From: Bacteroidales bacterium
GTDB lineage: Bacteria; Bacteroidota; Bacteroidia; Bacteroidales; WCHB1-69
Assembly (NCBI GenBank): GCA_028684405.1
Contig: JAQUGA010000063.1
Coordinates: 1-12,052, forward strand
Direction of reading: 5' to 3'
DNA: 12,052 nucleotides
Shown: positions 1 to 8,690 of the stretch, in pieces
Layout: the number at the start of each line of letters is the position of its first letter
How positions within the stretch are numbered: position 1 is the first letter of the stretch
Made by a program: the position numbers and the translations under genes
Notes under the pieces: generated by a model
Databases searched by the model: none
What the model saw: only the letters and a program-made list of their open reading frames with translations
What the model was told of the DNA's origin: nothing

Positions 1-1920
1 ATAAAATTATCCAATCAAACGATTTTAATTATAATAATTATCATCGGCGCTCTATTGAGATTGTACAATTATAATATTGCTCCATTTACATTGGATGAAT
101 TTAGTGCATTGTTTAGAACAAATTTTGGGAGTTTTTCAGAATTGATTGATAAGGGTGTCAAAGTTGATGGACATCCAGCAGGGATTCAAGTTTTGCTTTT
201 TTATTGGGTTAAACTATTTGGTTATGCAGAATGGGTTGTGAAATTGCCTTTTTTGATATTTGGTATTTTGTCCATTTATTTAATTTATTTAATTGCAAAA
301 GATTGGTTTAATGAGACGGTTGGACTAATTTCTGCAGCTTTTATTGCTTCATTACAATTTCCAATAATGTATAGCCAAATAGCTAGACCATATATCAGTG
401 GTCTGTTTTTTTCTTTAGCAATGGTTTATTTTTGGACAAAAATCATGAAATATCCTTCGAGAAATTTTTATAAAAACAGCTTTTTATTTATTGTTTTTAC
501 TTCGCTTTGTGCATATAATCATCATTTTAGTTTCTTATTTGCAGGCATTGTAGGTGTTTCTGGTTTGTTTTTGATCGATAAAAAGTATGTTGTTAAATAT
601 ATAGCCTGTGGCGTTTTGGTTTTTTTACTTTATATTCCACATATTTCTGTATTTATGTATCAGCTCAATATTGGTGGTGTCGAAGAGTGGTTAGGAAAAC
701 CTAAGAAAGAGTTTTTTGTTGATTATGTTTATTATATTTTCAATTTTTCAATTTATGTTTTGGTCGTTACGTTCGGTATTTCAATTTGGGGTATTTTTAA
801 AAATAATATTCAAAAAAATGATTTTAAAAAATATATCGTATTTTCCGTATTTTTCTTACTTCCTATAATTATTGGATACTTTTATTCAATTCACTTCAGT
901 TCCGTTTTGCAGTTTTCTGTTTTGATATTCAGTTTCCCATTTATCTTATTTTTGTTATTTGGACACCTGAAGAATCAAACAGTTTCAATTAATTTGGTTT
1001 TAGTAGGTTTGATATTGATGGTTAATATTTCTACATTAATTTTCGAGAGACAACATTATAAAATGTTTTATAACTCAATATATGAACGAATATTTGTTGA
1101 TTCAAAAGATTTGCAAAAGGAAAATCAGACCGTTTTTTTAATCGATTCAGATGAAAAAATTTGCTCATATTACTTCAAAAAACTTGGAATAGATTCTAAT
1201 TATGTTCAGCTAAATACGTTTAAAGATGAATCACAACTTGTGGAGTTTTTGAAAAGCAATGTTAATCACAAAAAATATTTGTTTTATGGGTATGTTTCTT
1301 CATCGAAACCACATTATTTTCCAATTTTAAATGATTTTTATCCCACTGTTGAATGGCAAAACAACTATGTTGGAGGTACAACTTACTTGTTGTCTGATAA
1401 AAAAAACACCAATGAAAGTGTTATTTCACTTTTGAATTTTGATGATGATAAAATTGAATATTGGAATAATGTAAATCCTGAGTTTGTCACAGATTCAGTA
1501 TCTTATTCGTCGAAGAATTCTTTTTTTATACGAACTGATAATGAGTGGGGACCTACGTATAAAGTTATGCTTGACGAAATTTGTCAAAATAAAAAAGATT
1601 TTATTGATATATCTGTAAGGGTAAAAAGTGCTGAGAATATTAAAGAAGCCCAACTGGTTTCACAATTAGAGTCAAACGGAGTTGTTATAGATTGGCGTAG
1701 TTCCACTTTTGATATGTTTTATAATCCTCAAGATACATTGCATAATTGGTATACTGTTTATCATAGCATTAAACTTTCCGACATATATTTAAACCATAAA
1801 AATATCGAATTGATGATTCTTGTTTGGAATGTGAACAAAGAATCTTTCTATATTGATGATTTTAAAATAAAGTTAAGAAAAGGGAATGATATAATATACG
1901 GTTTAACGCAAAAGATTTAA
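1..1920 (+). CDS. GT-C membrane glycosyltransferase (PMT/ArnT-like), 5' end cut by window edge
   Basis: Likely transfers a sugar from a polyprenyl-phosphate donor to an acceptor on the outer face of the inner membrane. The frame is open from base 1 without a start codon. The first codons encode a hydrophobic helix (TILIIIIIIGALL), so the true start is probably a few codons upstream; a TTG at 55 would delete this helix and is unlikely. After helix 1 comes an outside loop with the acidic pair LDE (codons 31-33 of the window) and then DGHP (56-59), the usual place for the GT-C catalytic acid. About eleven or twelve hydrophobic segments run to codon ~350. The remaining ~290 residues are soluble; the last ~165 (from about codon 475) look like a beta-sandwich resembling carbohydrate-binding modules. 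The GT-C class is fairly secure. The donor, the acceptor and the C-terminal fold are inferred. It is convergent with the next gene, and no clear terminator is visible between them. Confidence 0.8.
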   Translation: MKLSNQTILIIIIIIGALLRLYNYNIAPFTLDEFSALFRTNFGSFSELIDKGVKVDGHPAGIQVLLFYWVKLFGYAEWVVKLPFLIFGILSIYLIYLIAKDWFNETVGLISAAFIASLQFPIMYSQIARPYISGLFFSLAMVYFWTKIMKYPSRNFYKNSFLFIVFTSLCAYNHHFSFLFAGIVGVSGLFLIDKKYVVKYIACGVLVFLLYIPHISVFMYQLNIGGVEEWLGKPKKEFFVDYVYYIFNFSIYVLVVTFGISIWGIFKNNIQKNDFKKYIVFSVFFLLPIIIGYFYSIHFSSVLQFSVLIFSFPFILFLLFGHLKNQTVSINLVLVGLILMVNISTLIFERQHYKMFYNSIYERIFVDSKDLQKENQTVFLIDSDEKICSYYFKKLGIDSNYVQLNTFKDESQLVEFLKSNVNHKKYLFYGYVSSSKPHYFPILNDFYPTVEWQNNYVGGTTYLLSDKKNTNESVISLLNFDDDKIEYWNNVNPEFVTDSVSYSSKNSFFIRTDNEWGPTYKVMLDEICQNKKDFIDISVRVKSAENIKEAQLVSQLESNGVVIDWRSSTFDMFYNPQDTLHNWYTVYHSIKLSDIYLNHKNIELMILVWNVNKESFYIDDFKIKLRKGNDIIYGLTQKI

Positions 1921-2075
1921 AGTATAGTCTTTTTTCCTTTTGTTTATATTACGTCCTTATAAATAGCGATGGCTGACATTGGGATTACTCAATATTTTTC
2001 AAAACATATTGGAATTTATAGTTTGCAATACCATATTGATTTTATAATTTGGAATTTCATAAAAATCAGAAACAA

Positions 2076-3554
2076 TTAATCCATGCCCATTCTTTTGCGA
2101 TTCTCTTTTACTTTTTCATATTGTTCAAAAAAGTTATCTAAATCGGCCACAGAAATGCGTTTTGCTAATATTTTTTTGTCTTTGTCCAACAGAAACATAA
2201 CTGGCGTAGAATATAAATCGTAGACTTTGAAAAAGTCGATATTGGCTGTGTTTCCTCCAACATTAATCCAATTTAGGTTTTGGTCGCGGATGTATTTTTT
2301 CCATCTTTCCAAATCTTGATCCGTCGAAACGGCAAAAACTTCCAAGTTTAGTTTTTCTTTATTTTCATTGTAAAAGTCTCTAAGTCTGGGTGTTTCCACT
2401 TTGCAATGTCCGCAGTCGGGATCAAAGAACCATAAAATGGTGTAATCGGCTTTGATATGGTGACTTGAGCGAAATACATTATTGGTATCATACATGATTA
2501 ATTCGGGAGCTTTTGCACCAATTAAAATGCTTTTTAATTGAAGTGCTCTTCTGCTTAAATTCTCTAGCGTATGCGGAGGAATCCAAAAACATTGGTTGGT
2601 CATGTAATATTCTTCTACAAGAAAAACGAAAATTTCATCGTGACCCATAATTTTGCTGGTTTCGTAATAATTGGTCAAAAACCAAATGACATATTTAAAC
2701 ATCTCTTCGTTGGGTCGCACCTTTTCGATAATTTTGGCAGCTTCATGTTTGATGCTATCATTGTCCTGAACAATGACTTCCGAAAAATATCGTTGAAGTT
2801 TGGAATGAAAAACAGGAGTTCTAAGCAATCTGTCGTCTGTTAAATCGGTGTGCATCCAGAAATTTTCTTTGTAGTATCTCCATGCAAAAGTCGAATCTAC
2901 AGTGCCATCTTCACGAACGGGAAGAGGCGGAATTTGAATGTCTAAATTAAGGGCTAAAACTTTGCTGAAAAAAGCGTCGGGATTGTCTTTGATAAAACCT
3001 TTGGTGTACTCTTCCAATTCTTTTGATTTTTCAGTAAGGAGATCTTTTTTTATTTTCACCAAGCCCTCTTTGCCTTCATTTTCGGCATCCTTAACTTCGC
3101 CGTTGATCCTCATCAATTCGTTTTGAAGATGATTTAAAACTTTTATGTAGTTGAAAAAAAGTTCATTTTCGGTGGAGCCTTTTACGTTGATTCGTTTCAA
3201 AACATCTGCTGTATCCGTTTCAAAGGTGAAATGTTGACTTTGATCAATCACAAATTCCATCGTTTTAACTTTAGCTTGACTTGCCAAAATATAAATTCCA
3301 CCCAAAAGAGGCTCTTCGCCCTTAAAAACAAATAACCCTGGGGTTTTAGGATCTGATTTGGCAGAGTCTTTCAAATATTGATTTCGACCATAATAATTGG
3401 CCAAATACATCATCGAGTCGGGAGAGTTTTTGATGTGAATCTTGATTTCGTATCCGCTCTTTTTTTTGGAATTAGCTTTTTGGGCTTGAAGGCTATAATT
3501 TATTGAGAAAACTAAAAGGCTAACGAGAAGTATAATCTGTTTTTTCATAGTCAT
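2076..3554 (-). CDS. Exported TlpA/AhpC-type thiol-disulfide oxidoreductase
   Basis: Predicted envelope thioredoxin-fold protein of 492 residues. I chose the ATG at 3554 (MTMKKQ), which gives a normal signal peptide: a short basic start, the hydrophobic stretch IILLVSLLVFSINY, then SLQAQ as a likely signal peptidase I site. An in-frame ATG at 3584 adds ten residues, and one at 3548 removes two more; both remain possible. Residues ~30-130 look like the beta-rich DUF4369-type N-terminal domain of Bacteroidota thioredoxins. A charged helical region follows to ~340. The thioredoxin domain has WFFDPDCGHC, with active-site cysteines C381 and C384, and the conserved cis-proline at P451 (STPVMF). The CxxC pair suggests disulfide reduction or exchange on exported proteins. 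The N-terminal part may bind a partner, but the substrate is unknown. It is a single gene with its own promoter, divergent from the phosphoesterase gene. Confidence 0.85.
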   Translation of the reverse strand: MTMKKQIILLVSLLVFSINYSLQAQKANSKKKSGYEIKIHIKNSPDSMMYLANYYGRNQYLKDSAKSDPKTPGLFVFKGEEPLLGGIYILASQAKVKTMEFVIDQSQHFTFETDTADVLKRINVKGSTENELFFNYIKVLNHLQNELMRINGEVKDAENEGKEGLVKIKKDLLTEKSKELEEYTKGFIKDNPDAFFSKVLALNLDIQIPPLPVREDGTVDSTFAWRYYKENFWMHTDLTDDRLLRTPVFHSKLQRYFSEVIVQDNDSIKHEAAKIIEKVRPNEEMFKYVIWFLTNYYETSKIMGHDEIFVFLVEEYYMTNQCFWIPPHTLENLSRRALQLKSILIGAKAPELIMYDTNNVFRSSHHIKADYTILWFFDPDCGHCKVETPRLRDFYNENKEKLNLEVFAVSTDQDLERWKKYIRDQNLNWINVGGNTANIDFFKVYDLYSTPVMFLLDKDKKILAKRISVADLDNFFEQYEKVKENRKRMGMD

Positions 3555-3616
3555 AGTGTTGTTTTTTCTATTAAACAAATGCAAGATTGTCTATTTCTTT
3601 TTAAAGTAAGATTTTG

Positions 3617-3649
3617 CAAAGATATTCAGTTAATTTTGTAATGACAAAA
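3617..3649 (-). promoter_or_regulatory. Bacteroidota-type promoter for the thioredoxin gene
   Basis: Read on the - strand, TTTTG (3649-3645) is followed after 20 bases by TATCTTTG (3624-3617). This matches the TTTG / TAnnTTTG promoter of the Bacteroidota primary sigma factor with usual spacing. Transcription would start near 3611, leaving a leader of about 55 bases before the ATG at 3554. Confidence 0.65.
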
Positions 3650-3727
3650 GTTTTAAAACTATTTATAAGAACAATTATTGTTTTTTTTTGTTTGAATAGA
3701 CGTTATTAAATAATCTTTAGATGTACG

Positions 3728-5092
3728 ATGTTGAACTTACCTAATTTAAAAAAACTTAAAATAGCGCTCTTACTCATAGCTGTAGTTATTTCTATAATGG
3801 CAATTTTTTTTATATTTCCCAAGAATATCAGTCGTTTGTGGATTTTTGGATTAATATTATTGGGAAACGTCTATTTGTGGAATAGTTTTAAAAAAGTTTT
3901 TCGTCGAAATTCGGGATCGCCATTTTACTTTTTCCGGGTTTTTTACTGGTTTCCCGAAATAATGATGGTTGCTTTGCTTGCCATTGCACTGTTTTTCCGA
4001 AATGTTGACGCACAAAATACGTTTCCGTCTTTTGTAATAGGCATCGCTATGATGGTTTTCGGAGCCAAAATAATGGCCTTTTTGCTAATAATTTTTGAGT
4101 TTTTGACACGAATCCTATCTTGGATTTCAATGTCTTTTGTGGATGGCAAAATTTTATGGAAATTTCCAGTTCCTCGAAAAAAGAGAATAATTAAGGCTTC
4201 TTTGTATCTGTTTTATTTTCTGTTTTTCCTTTTTAATTCTGGAATATTTAATATTCATCGGTTTGAAGTGAAAAAAGAAATCGTTCAAACTGAATTTTTA
4301 CCCAATGCTTTTGATGGTTTAAAAGTGGTTCAAATTTCTGATATACATTTAGTAAGTTGGATCTTGCCCCAGAAAATGGAAAAAGTGGTGCAAATGATAA
4401 ATGAACTAAATCCCGATATTGTTGCTTTTACGGGCGATATGGTTTCTTATAAATCTTCCGAAATGCTGCCTTACATTGATGTTCTTTCCAAAGTAAAGGC
4501 AAAATATGGCGTTTTTGCCATTCTAGGGAATCATGATTATGGCGATTATGTAAATTGGAAAAACGAGGAGGAAAAAGTTCAAAATTTTGAAAATTTAATA
4601 TCTTACTACGAACAGGCTTCTTGGGTTTTATTGAGAAACGAAAACCAACGAATTTATAATGCAGATTCATCTTCGTCCATAGTTGTTGCAGGTGTCGAAA
4701 ATTGGAGTTCGAGCAGTCGTTTTCATGCAATTGGCGATGCCGATTTAGCCCTCAAAAATGTCTCTGCTGAGGATTTTGTGATTTTTCTAAGCCACGATCC
4801 TTCTCATTGGGAATATTTGATGAAAAAGAATGCACCCATCGACCTCACTCTGTCGGGACATACTCACGCAATGCAGTTTGGCATTGATTGTTGCGGAATC
4901 AAATGGAGTCCTGTTTCATGGGTTTACAAATATTGGGCAGGTTTATTTGTTAATGAATCTTCCCAACGAAAGCAGAAATTATATGTTAATGTTGGATTGG
5001 GAACCGTTGGTTTTGTTTCCCGAGTTGGCTTTTTGCCAGAAATTACACTTTTGGAATTAAGAAAGGATGTAGATAATCAAGATACTGAATAA
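3728..5092 (+). CDS. Membrane-anchored calcineurin-like metallophosphoesterase
   Basis: 454 residues. About five hydrophobic helices (roughly 10-30, 35-54, 74-92, 98-130 and 152-174) precede a calcineurin-type phosphoesterase domain (about 195-445). All metal-site motifs are present: SDIHL (D205, H207), GDM (D237), GNHD (N268, H269), SHD (H356) and SGHTH (H378, H380), so a two-metal hydrolase should be active. It resembles the YkuE/YaeI branch of the family. Basic residues cluster before helix 1, after helix 2 (KKVFRR) and before helix 5 (PRKKRIIK), which by the positive-inside rule puts the catalytic domain in the periplasm. The substrate is unknown: a phospholipid, nucleotide-lipid or polyprenyl pyrophosphate are all possible. 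A weak promoter-like TTTG (3691-3694) and AATCTTTA (3712-3719) lie just upstream. The next gene follows after 46 bases, so co-transcription with the glycosyltransferases is likely but not certain. Confidence 0.85.
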   Translation: MLNLPNLKKLKIALLLIAVVISIMAIFFIFPKNISRLWIFGLILLGNVYLWNSFKKVFRRNSGSPFYFFRVFYWFPEIMMVALLAIALFFRNVDAQNTFPSFVIGIAMMVFGAKIMAFLLIIFEFLTRILSWISMSFVDGKILWKFPVPRKKRIIKASLYLFYFLFFLFNSGIFNIHRFEVKKEIVQTEFLPNAFDGLKVVQISDIHLVSWILPQKMEKVVQMINELNPDIVAFTGDMVSYKSSEMLPYIDVLSKVKAKYGVFAILGNHDYGDYVNWKNEEEKVQNFENLISYYEQASWVLLRNENQRIYNADSSSSIVVAGVENWSSSSRFHAIGDADLALKNVSAEDFVIFLSHDPSHWEYLMKKNAPIDLTLSGHTHAMQFGIDCCGIKWSPVSWVYKYWAGLFVNESSQRKQKLYVNVGLGTVGFVSRVGFLPEITLLELRKDVDNQDTE

Positions 5093-5119
5093 AAAAATAG
5101 GATGATAGAAATATCTTTT

Positions 5120-5127
5120 TAAATTTG
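5120..5127 (+). promoter_or_regulatory. Possible -7 element (TAAATTTG) before the second GT-C gene
   Basis: TAAATTTG matches TAnnTTTG exactly and lies 11 bases before the ATG at 5139. No TTTG is visible at the expected distance upstream, and in such AT-rich DNA the motif could arise by chance. If real, it gives an internal start with a very short leader. Confidence 0.25.
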
Positions 5128-5138
5128 TAAAAAAAACA

Positions 5139-7160
5139 ATGAAATCACCCGCTTCAAAAAAACAGAAGAAATACACCTCGAAAAAGCCTATTCCTACTGA
5201 AAATTCAATTCCACAAATAGACTTTCTTGACACATTAAATGTGTTTTTTAAAAAATTTGCGTCGCTTTTTTTCTGGTTAGGATTAGGAATGACTATTTTG
5301 TTTTCACTTTTGCTTTTCGATCTGAAAGTGAGCGATGGTGGCGATGATTCATCCTATATTGTAAGGGCTTATGAGTTTATTGAAAATGGAGTTTTTCCAA
5401 CTTACCAAGGTCCTCTGTATCCAATGATGCTTAGTGTTATTGTATTGTTTTTTGGGGTAAAAGTAGGACTCCTTAAGCTTTTCTCTCTCATTGCAATTTC
5501 TGCTCAATATTATTTTTTACATAAAACTTTTAAAAATCGTATTCCCGAAGCGATACTTTATCCTGTTTTATTGATTATTTCGGTTTCATCATCAATATTC
5601 TATTTTTCGAGCCAAACATACAGCGAAGGTTTTTTTATGTTTTTACAATCGCTCTTTTTGTTTCTGTTTGTTACCTATTTTATTGATAAAAAAATCCAAT
5701 TGGAACCGCTTAAAATTCAGATTAAAGGATATTTGTTTGTAGCGTTGGCGGTTTTTTCTTTAATCTGGACAAGAAATGTTGGCTTGGCTGTTGTCATAGC
5801 TATCGGACTCTATTTTATATCCTATTTCGAATGGAAAAAACTCTTGCTTTCAGCAGGTTCTATCATTGCTGTGCTTTTGCCTTTTGAACTGTTTAAAAAG
5901 TTGATTTTTAAAGTGGAAGGAGTTCAGTTTGGCACCCAAGCAGACGGCTTATTGTTGAAAAACTTTTATAATCCTGCACAAGGATACGAAGATTTTGCAG
6001 GATTAATACAGCGGTTTATCGAGAACTCTCATCTCTATTTTTCCAAGCATCTTTTTGTTTTTATGGGATTTAAACAGGACGACTTCCCTCAAATCTCTCC
6101 CAATTTAACTTGGCTTATTTATGCGATTTGTTTGGTGGCTCTCATTTTTGCATACCAAAGAAACAAGACACTGTTTTTTACTATTTTATATACTGGTGTA
6201 ATCAGTGTTGTTACTTTCTTTGCAGTTCAAAGTCATTGGGATCAGCCGCGTTTAATCATTCCTCTGTATCCTTTATTACTCATCGCTCTGTTGTCAGGTT
6301 TTTACTTTTTATTAAAATTAGAAAAAGCGAAACGGTTTCAAATATTGTTTTTAATTCTCATTTTCGTAATTTTTGGTGCTAGTTTCAAACGAACTTTGAC
6401 AAAAGTACAAGAACACGCCCCTAATTTGCAGGCAAGTTTAAGTGGTAATATGTTTTATGGCATGACACCAGATTGGGTAAATTACATTAAAATGAGCGAA
6501 TGGATTGCCAAAAACATTCCTGAAGAGGAGATGGTTGCCGCCCGTAAACCCGAAATTTCATTTGTATATTCCGGGCGTGGGTTTTATGGAGTCTACAATG
6601 TTCCAACCATGAATCCAGATACTTTTATTGCTTCGCTTACCGCTAATCCAGAAATGAAAGTTGTTGCGGTTAATTTAATGCAAATTTCCGAAAATCCGCA
6701 ATTGCAGATCTTTCAATCGATTTCCGCACCTTATTTGCATGCCAGCCTAAACGCTTCTTTGTTAAGCGAAGATTATCGGGTTTTAGACAGCAGAGTTTTG
6801 GGAGTCTACTTGGTTCCTGTTTCGGTGCTTGATAGTATGATGATGTTGGGCAATAGCTTAGGAATTGAGTTTGTAGATGAAATTCCATCTTTGGTACACC
6901 ATTTTTTAAGTGAAAATTGGCAATTTGCCATCCATAATCCAGATGAAATGTTGAATGAATTAAAAAGAGAAAATGTTCGTTATTTTATGTTGGCAAGTTT
7001 AAGAAAAAATCCGGACATTAATAATGGAGAAATTATTACTACTTTGCATCGATATATCTATTTTATTCAGTTAAAATATCCGAATATATATGAACAAGTT
7101 CATTCCATCGGAGTCACTGAACCCACAACTTTAATAAAACTTAATCTTCAAAAATACTAA
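5139..7160 (+). CDS. GT-C type membrane glycosyltransferase with soluble C-terminal domain
   Basis: 673 residues. A lysine-rich cytoplasmic start (KKQKKYTSKK) precedes a first helix at about 38-62. The next loop carries SDGGDD (65-70) followed by YQGPLYP (89-95). This acidic pair in the first outside loop with a downstream proline-rich motif is typical of polyprenyl-phosphate-sugar-dependent GT-C enzymes (PMT/ArnT/Rgt-like). About ten further hydrophobic segments follow up to residue ~415, then a soluble, probably periplasmic domain of about 250 residues with no motif I recognise. The gene ends three bases before the ATG of the methyltransferase/GT2 fusion, so the two are almost certainly co-translated. 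A GT2 that charges the lipid carrier next to a GT-C that uses it is a natural pair. It differs clearly from the GT-C at the left edge and is not a recent duplicate. The sugar and acceptor are unknown. Confidence 0.82.
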   Translation: MKSPASKKQKKYTSKKPIPTENSIPQIDFLDTLNVFFKKFASLFFWLGLGMTILFSLLLFDLKVSDGGDDSSYIVRAYEFIENGVFPTYQGPLYPMMLSVIVLFFGVKVGLLKLFSLIAISAQYYFLHKTFKNRIPEAILYPVLLIISVSSSIFYFSSQTYSEGFFMFLQSLFLFLFVTYFIDKKIQLEPLKIQIKGYLFVALAVFSLIWTRNVGLAVVIAIGLYFISYFEWKKLLLSAGSIIAVLLPFELFKKLIFKVEGVQFGTQADGLLLKNFYNPAQGYEDFAGLIQRFIENSHLYFSKHLFVFMGFKQDDFPQISPNLTWLIYAICLVALIFAYQRNKTLFFTILYTGVISVVTFFAVQSHWDQPRLIIPLYPLLLIALLSGFYFLLKLEKAKRFQILFLILIFVIFGASFKRTLTKVQEHAPNLQASLSGNMFYGMTPDWVNYIKMSEWIAKNIPEEEMVAARKPEISFVYSGRGFYGVYNVPTMNPDTFIASLTANPEMKVVAVNLMQISENPQLQIFQSISAPYLHASLNASLLSEDYRVLDSRVLGVYLVPVSVLDSMMMLGNSLGIEFVDEIPSLVHHFLSENWQFAIHNPDEMLNELKRENVRYFMLASLRKNPDINNGEIITTLHRYIYFIQLKYPNIYEQVHSIGVTEPTTLIKLNLQKY

Positions 7161-7163
7161 AAA

Positions 7164-8582
7164 ATGAATATTAATAATACCAAATTCTACTTTGATAAAC
7201 ATGCGAAAAGCAGGATTAAATATCGTAAATCTAAATCTTATTACTGGAACTCTATCACCAAATATTGTGATTATTTTATTCACGACGAATACTCTGTTTT
7301 GGAAATTGGATGTGGAACCGGAGAATTAATTGCCAGCGTAAAAGGAGATAGAAAAGTAGGTGTTGATTTTTCGGAAAACATGATTGAAGAGGCCAAAATT
7401 CAATATCCAGATATGGATTTACGAGTGATGGAAGCCGAGAATATTACTCTGGATGAAAAATTTGATGTGATTATTTTGTCCAATTTAATTGGTTTTTTAG
7501 ATGATATTGAATTGGTTTTTAAAGAACTTCATAAAGTTTCGCACGAACGCACCAAAATTATTATTTCGTACCACAGCAGCTTGTGGGAGCCTTTTATTAT
7601 TCTTGCTGATTTTTTGAAACTAAAAAAAAGAGCTCCTTATCAAAGTTGGCTTTCTGGAAAAGATATTAAGAATTTACTTTATTTAGCTGGATTTGAAACC
7701 TATCGCCATACAAAAAAAATGCTAATCCCTTATAATATTCCCATTGTTTCATGGCTTTTTAATAAAGTTTTTGCAGTTTTGCCTGGATTTAATGCGCTGT
7801 GTCTCAATCGGTTTCTATTTGCACGCACAATGCCGACAGGGGAGGATATTTCTGAAAAATATTCGACAACTGTAGTTATTCCAGCGAGAAATGAAAGTGG
7901 AAATATCGAAAATGCAATTTTGAGAATGCCCGATTTTGGTAAACATGTGGAAATTATTTTTGTAGAAGGCAATTCAACAGACGATACTTGGGATAAAATT
8001 CAGGAAATTCAACAAAAGTATCAAGATCGCTATGATATTAAAATTGCTCGCCAAGATGGAAAAGGAAAAGGCGATGCTGTTCGAAAAGGCTATGCGATGG
8101 CAACGGGCGATATTTTGATGATATTGGATGCTGACTTAACTGTTCCACCCGAAACATTGCCAAAATTCTACAACGCACTTGCCAGCGGAAAAGGCGACTT
8201 TATCAACGGTTCACGTTTGGTTTATCCAATGGATAAAAATGCGATGCGTCTTTTAAATATGTTTGGAAATAAAATGTTTAGCATCGGCTTTTCATGGATG
8301 CTCGAACAACCTATAAAAGATACTTTGTGTGGAACAAAAGTGATGTTTAGAGAAGATTATAACCGCTTGGTGAAAAATAGAGTTTTCTTTGGGAATTTCG
8401 ACCCATTTGGAGATTTTGATTTGATTTTTGGAGCGTATAAATTAAATCTGAAAATTATAGATTTGCCCATTCGATATAAAGAAAGGGTGTATGGCGATAC
8501 CAATATTTCACGTTTCAAACATGGCTTTTTACTATTGAAAATGTGGTTGTTTGCCGCTGGGAAAATAAAGTTTTATAATTGA
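7164..8582 (+). CDS. Bifunctional class I SAM methyltransferase / family 2 glycosyltransferase
   Basis: 472 residues with two enzymes in one chain. The N-terminal ~215 residues are a Rossmann methyltransferase: motif I is VLEIGCGTGE (45-54), followed by VGVDFSENM (about 66-74) with the acidic residue that binds the SAM ribose. Residues ~233-472 are a GT-A glycosyltransferase of family 2, close to dolichyl/polyprenyl-phosphate mannose synthase. Its markers are TTVVIPARNES (235-245), GNSTDDT, GKGKGDAVRKGY, the metal-binding DAD (322-324) and DTLCGTKVMFR. There is no long C-terminal membrane anchor, so it probably works at the cytoplasmic membrane surface, loading a sugar onto polyprenyl phosphate for the GT-C encoded just upstream. 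What is methylated is unknown; the sugar or lipid carrier is plausible. The frame is continuous through the junction, with no sign of an artefactual merger, and I recall similar fusions being annotated in other Bacteroidota. Confidence 0.88.
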   Translation: MNINNTKFYFDKHAKSRIKYRKSKSYYWNSITKYCDYFIHDEYSVLEIGCGTGELIASVKGDRKVGVDFSENMIEEAKIQYPDMDLRVMEAENITLDEKFDVIILSNLIGFLDDIELVFKELHKVSHERTKIIISYHSSLWEPFIILADFLKLKKRAPYQSWLSGKDIKNLLYLAGFETYRHTKKMLIPYNIPIVSWLFNKVFAVLPGFNALCLNRFLFARTMPTGEDISEKYSTTVVIPARNESGNIENAILRMPDFGKHVEIIFVEGNSTDDTWDKIQEIQQKYQDRYDIKIARQDGKGKGDAVRKGYAMATGDILMILDADLTVPPETLPKFYNALASGKGDFINGSRLVYPMDKNAMRLLNMFGNKMFSIGFSWMLEQPIKDTLCGTKVMFREDYNRLVKNRVFFGNFDPFGDFDLIFGAYKLNLKIIDLPIRYKERVYGDTNISRFKHGFLLLKMWLFAAGKIKFYN

Positions 8583-8588
8583 TTTTTT

Positions 8589-8632
8589 ACTCCACTTTTT
8601 TTTATTTGGAATGATACATGATGGAGTTTTTT
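8589..8632 (+). terminator. Weak terminator-like hairpin after the glycosylation operon
   Basis: ACTCCA (8589-8594) can pair with TGGAGT (8622-8627), and six T residues (8627-8632) overlap and follow the right arm. The loop is about 27 bases and the stem only six, so this is a marginal intrinsic terminator. Its position just after the stop codon is its main support. Confidence 0.25.
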
Positions 8633-8690
8633 AGAGACAATTTTCACCTCAATTTCGCTTCGTAAATCGTAATTGCATGAATTCGTAAAT

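Noticed and set aside
55..57. TTG as the start of the first gene
   Set aside because: The frame is open to base 1 and encodes the first membrane helix upstream of this codon; starting here would remove part of the conserved core.
2005..2052. Two related ~21-base segments starting CATATTG, 27 bases apart
   Set aside because: They match imperfectly with one gap and two substitutions, are low in complexity and have only two copies, so chance similarity in AT-rich DNA is the simplest explanation.
1969..2079. 36-codon + strand reading frame between the first two genes
   Set aside because: Short, AT-rich, overlaps the end of the thioredoxin gene on the other strand, and has no recognisable motif or promoter.
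2571..3126. + strand open frames opposite the thioredoxin gene, and similar frames inside the other genes
   Set aside because: They lie within strongly supported genes in other frames and their translations show no domain or composition typical of real proteins.
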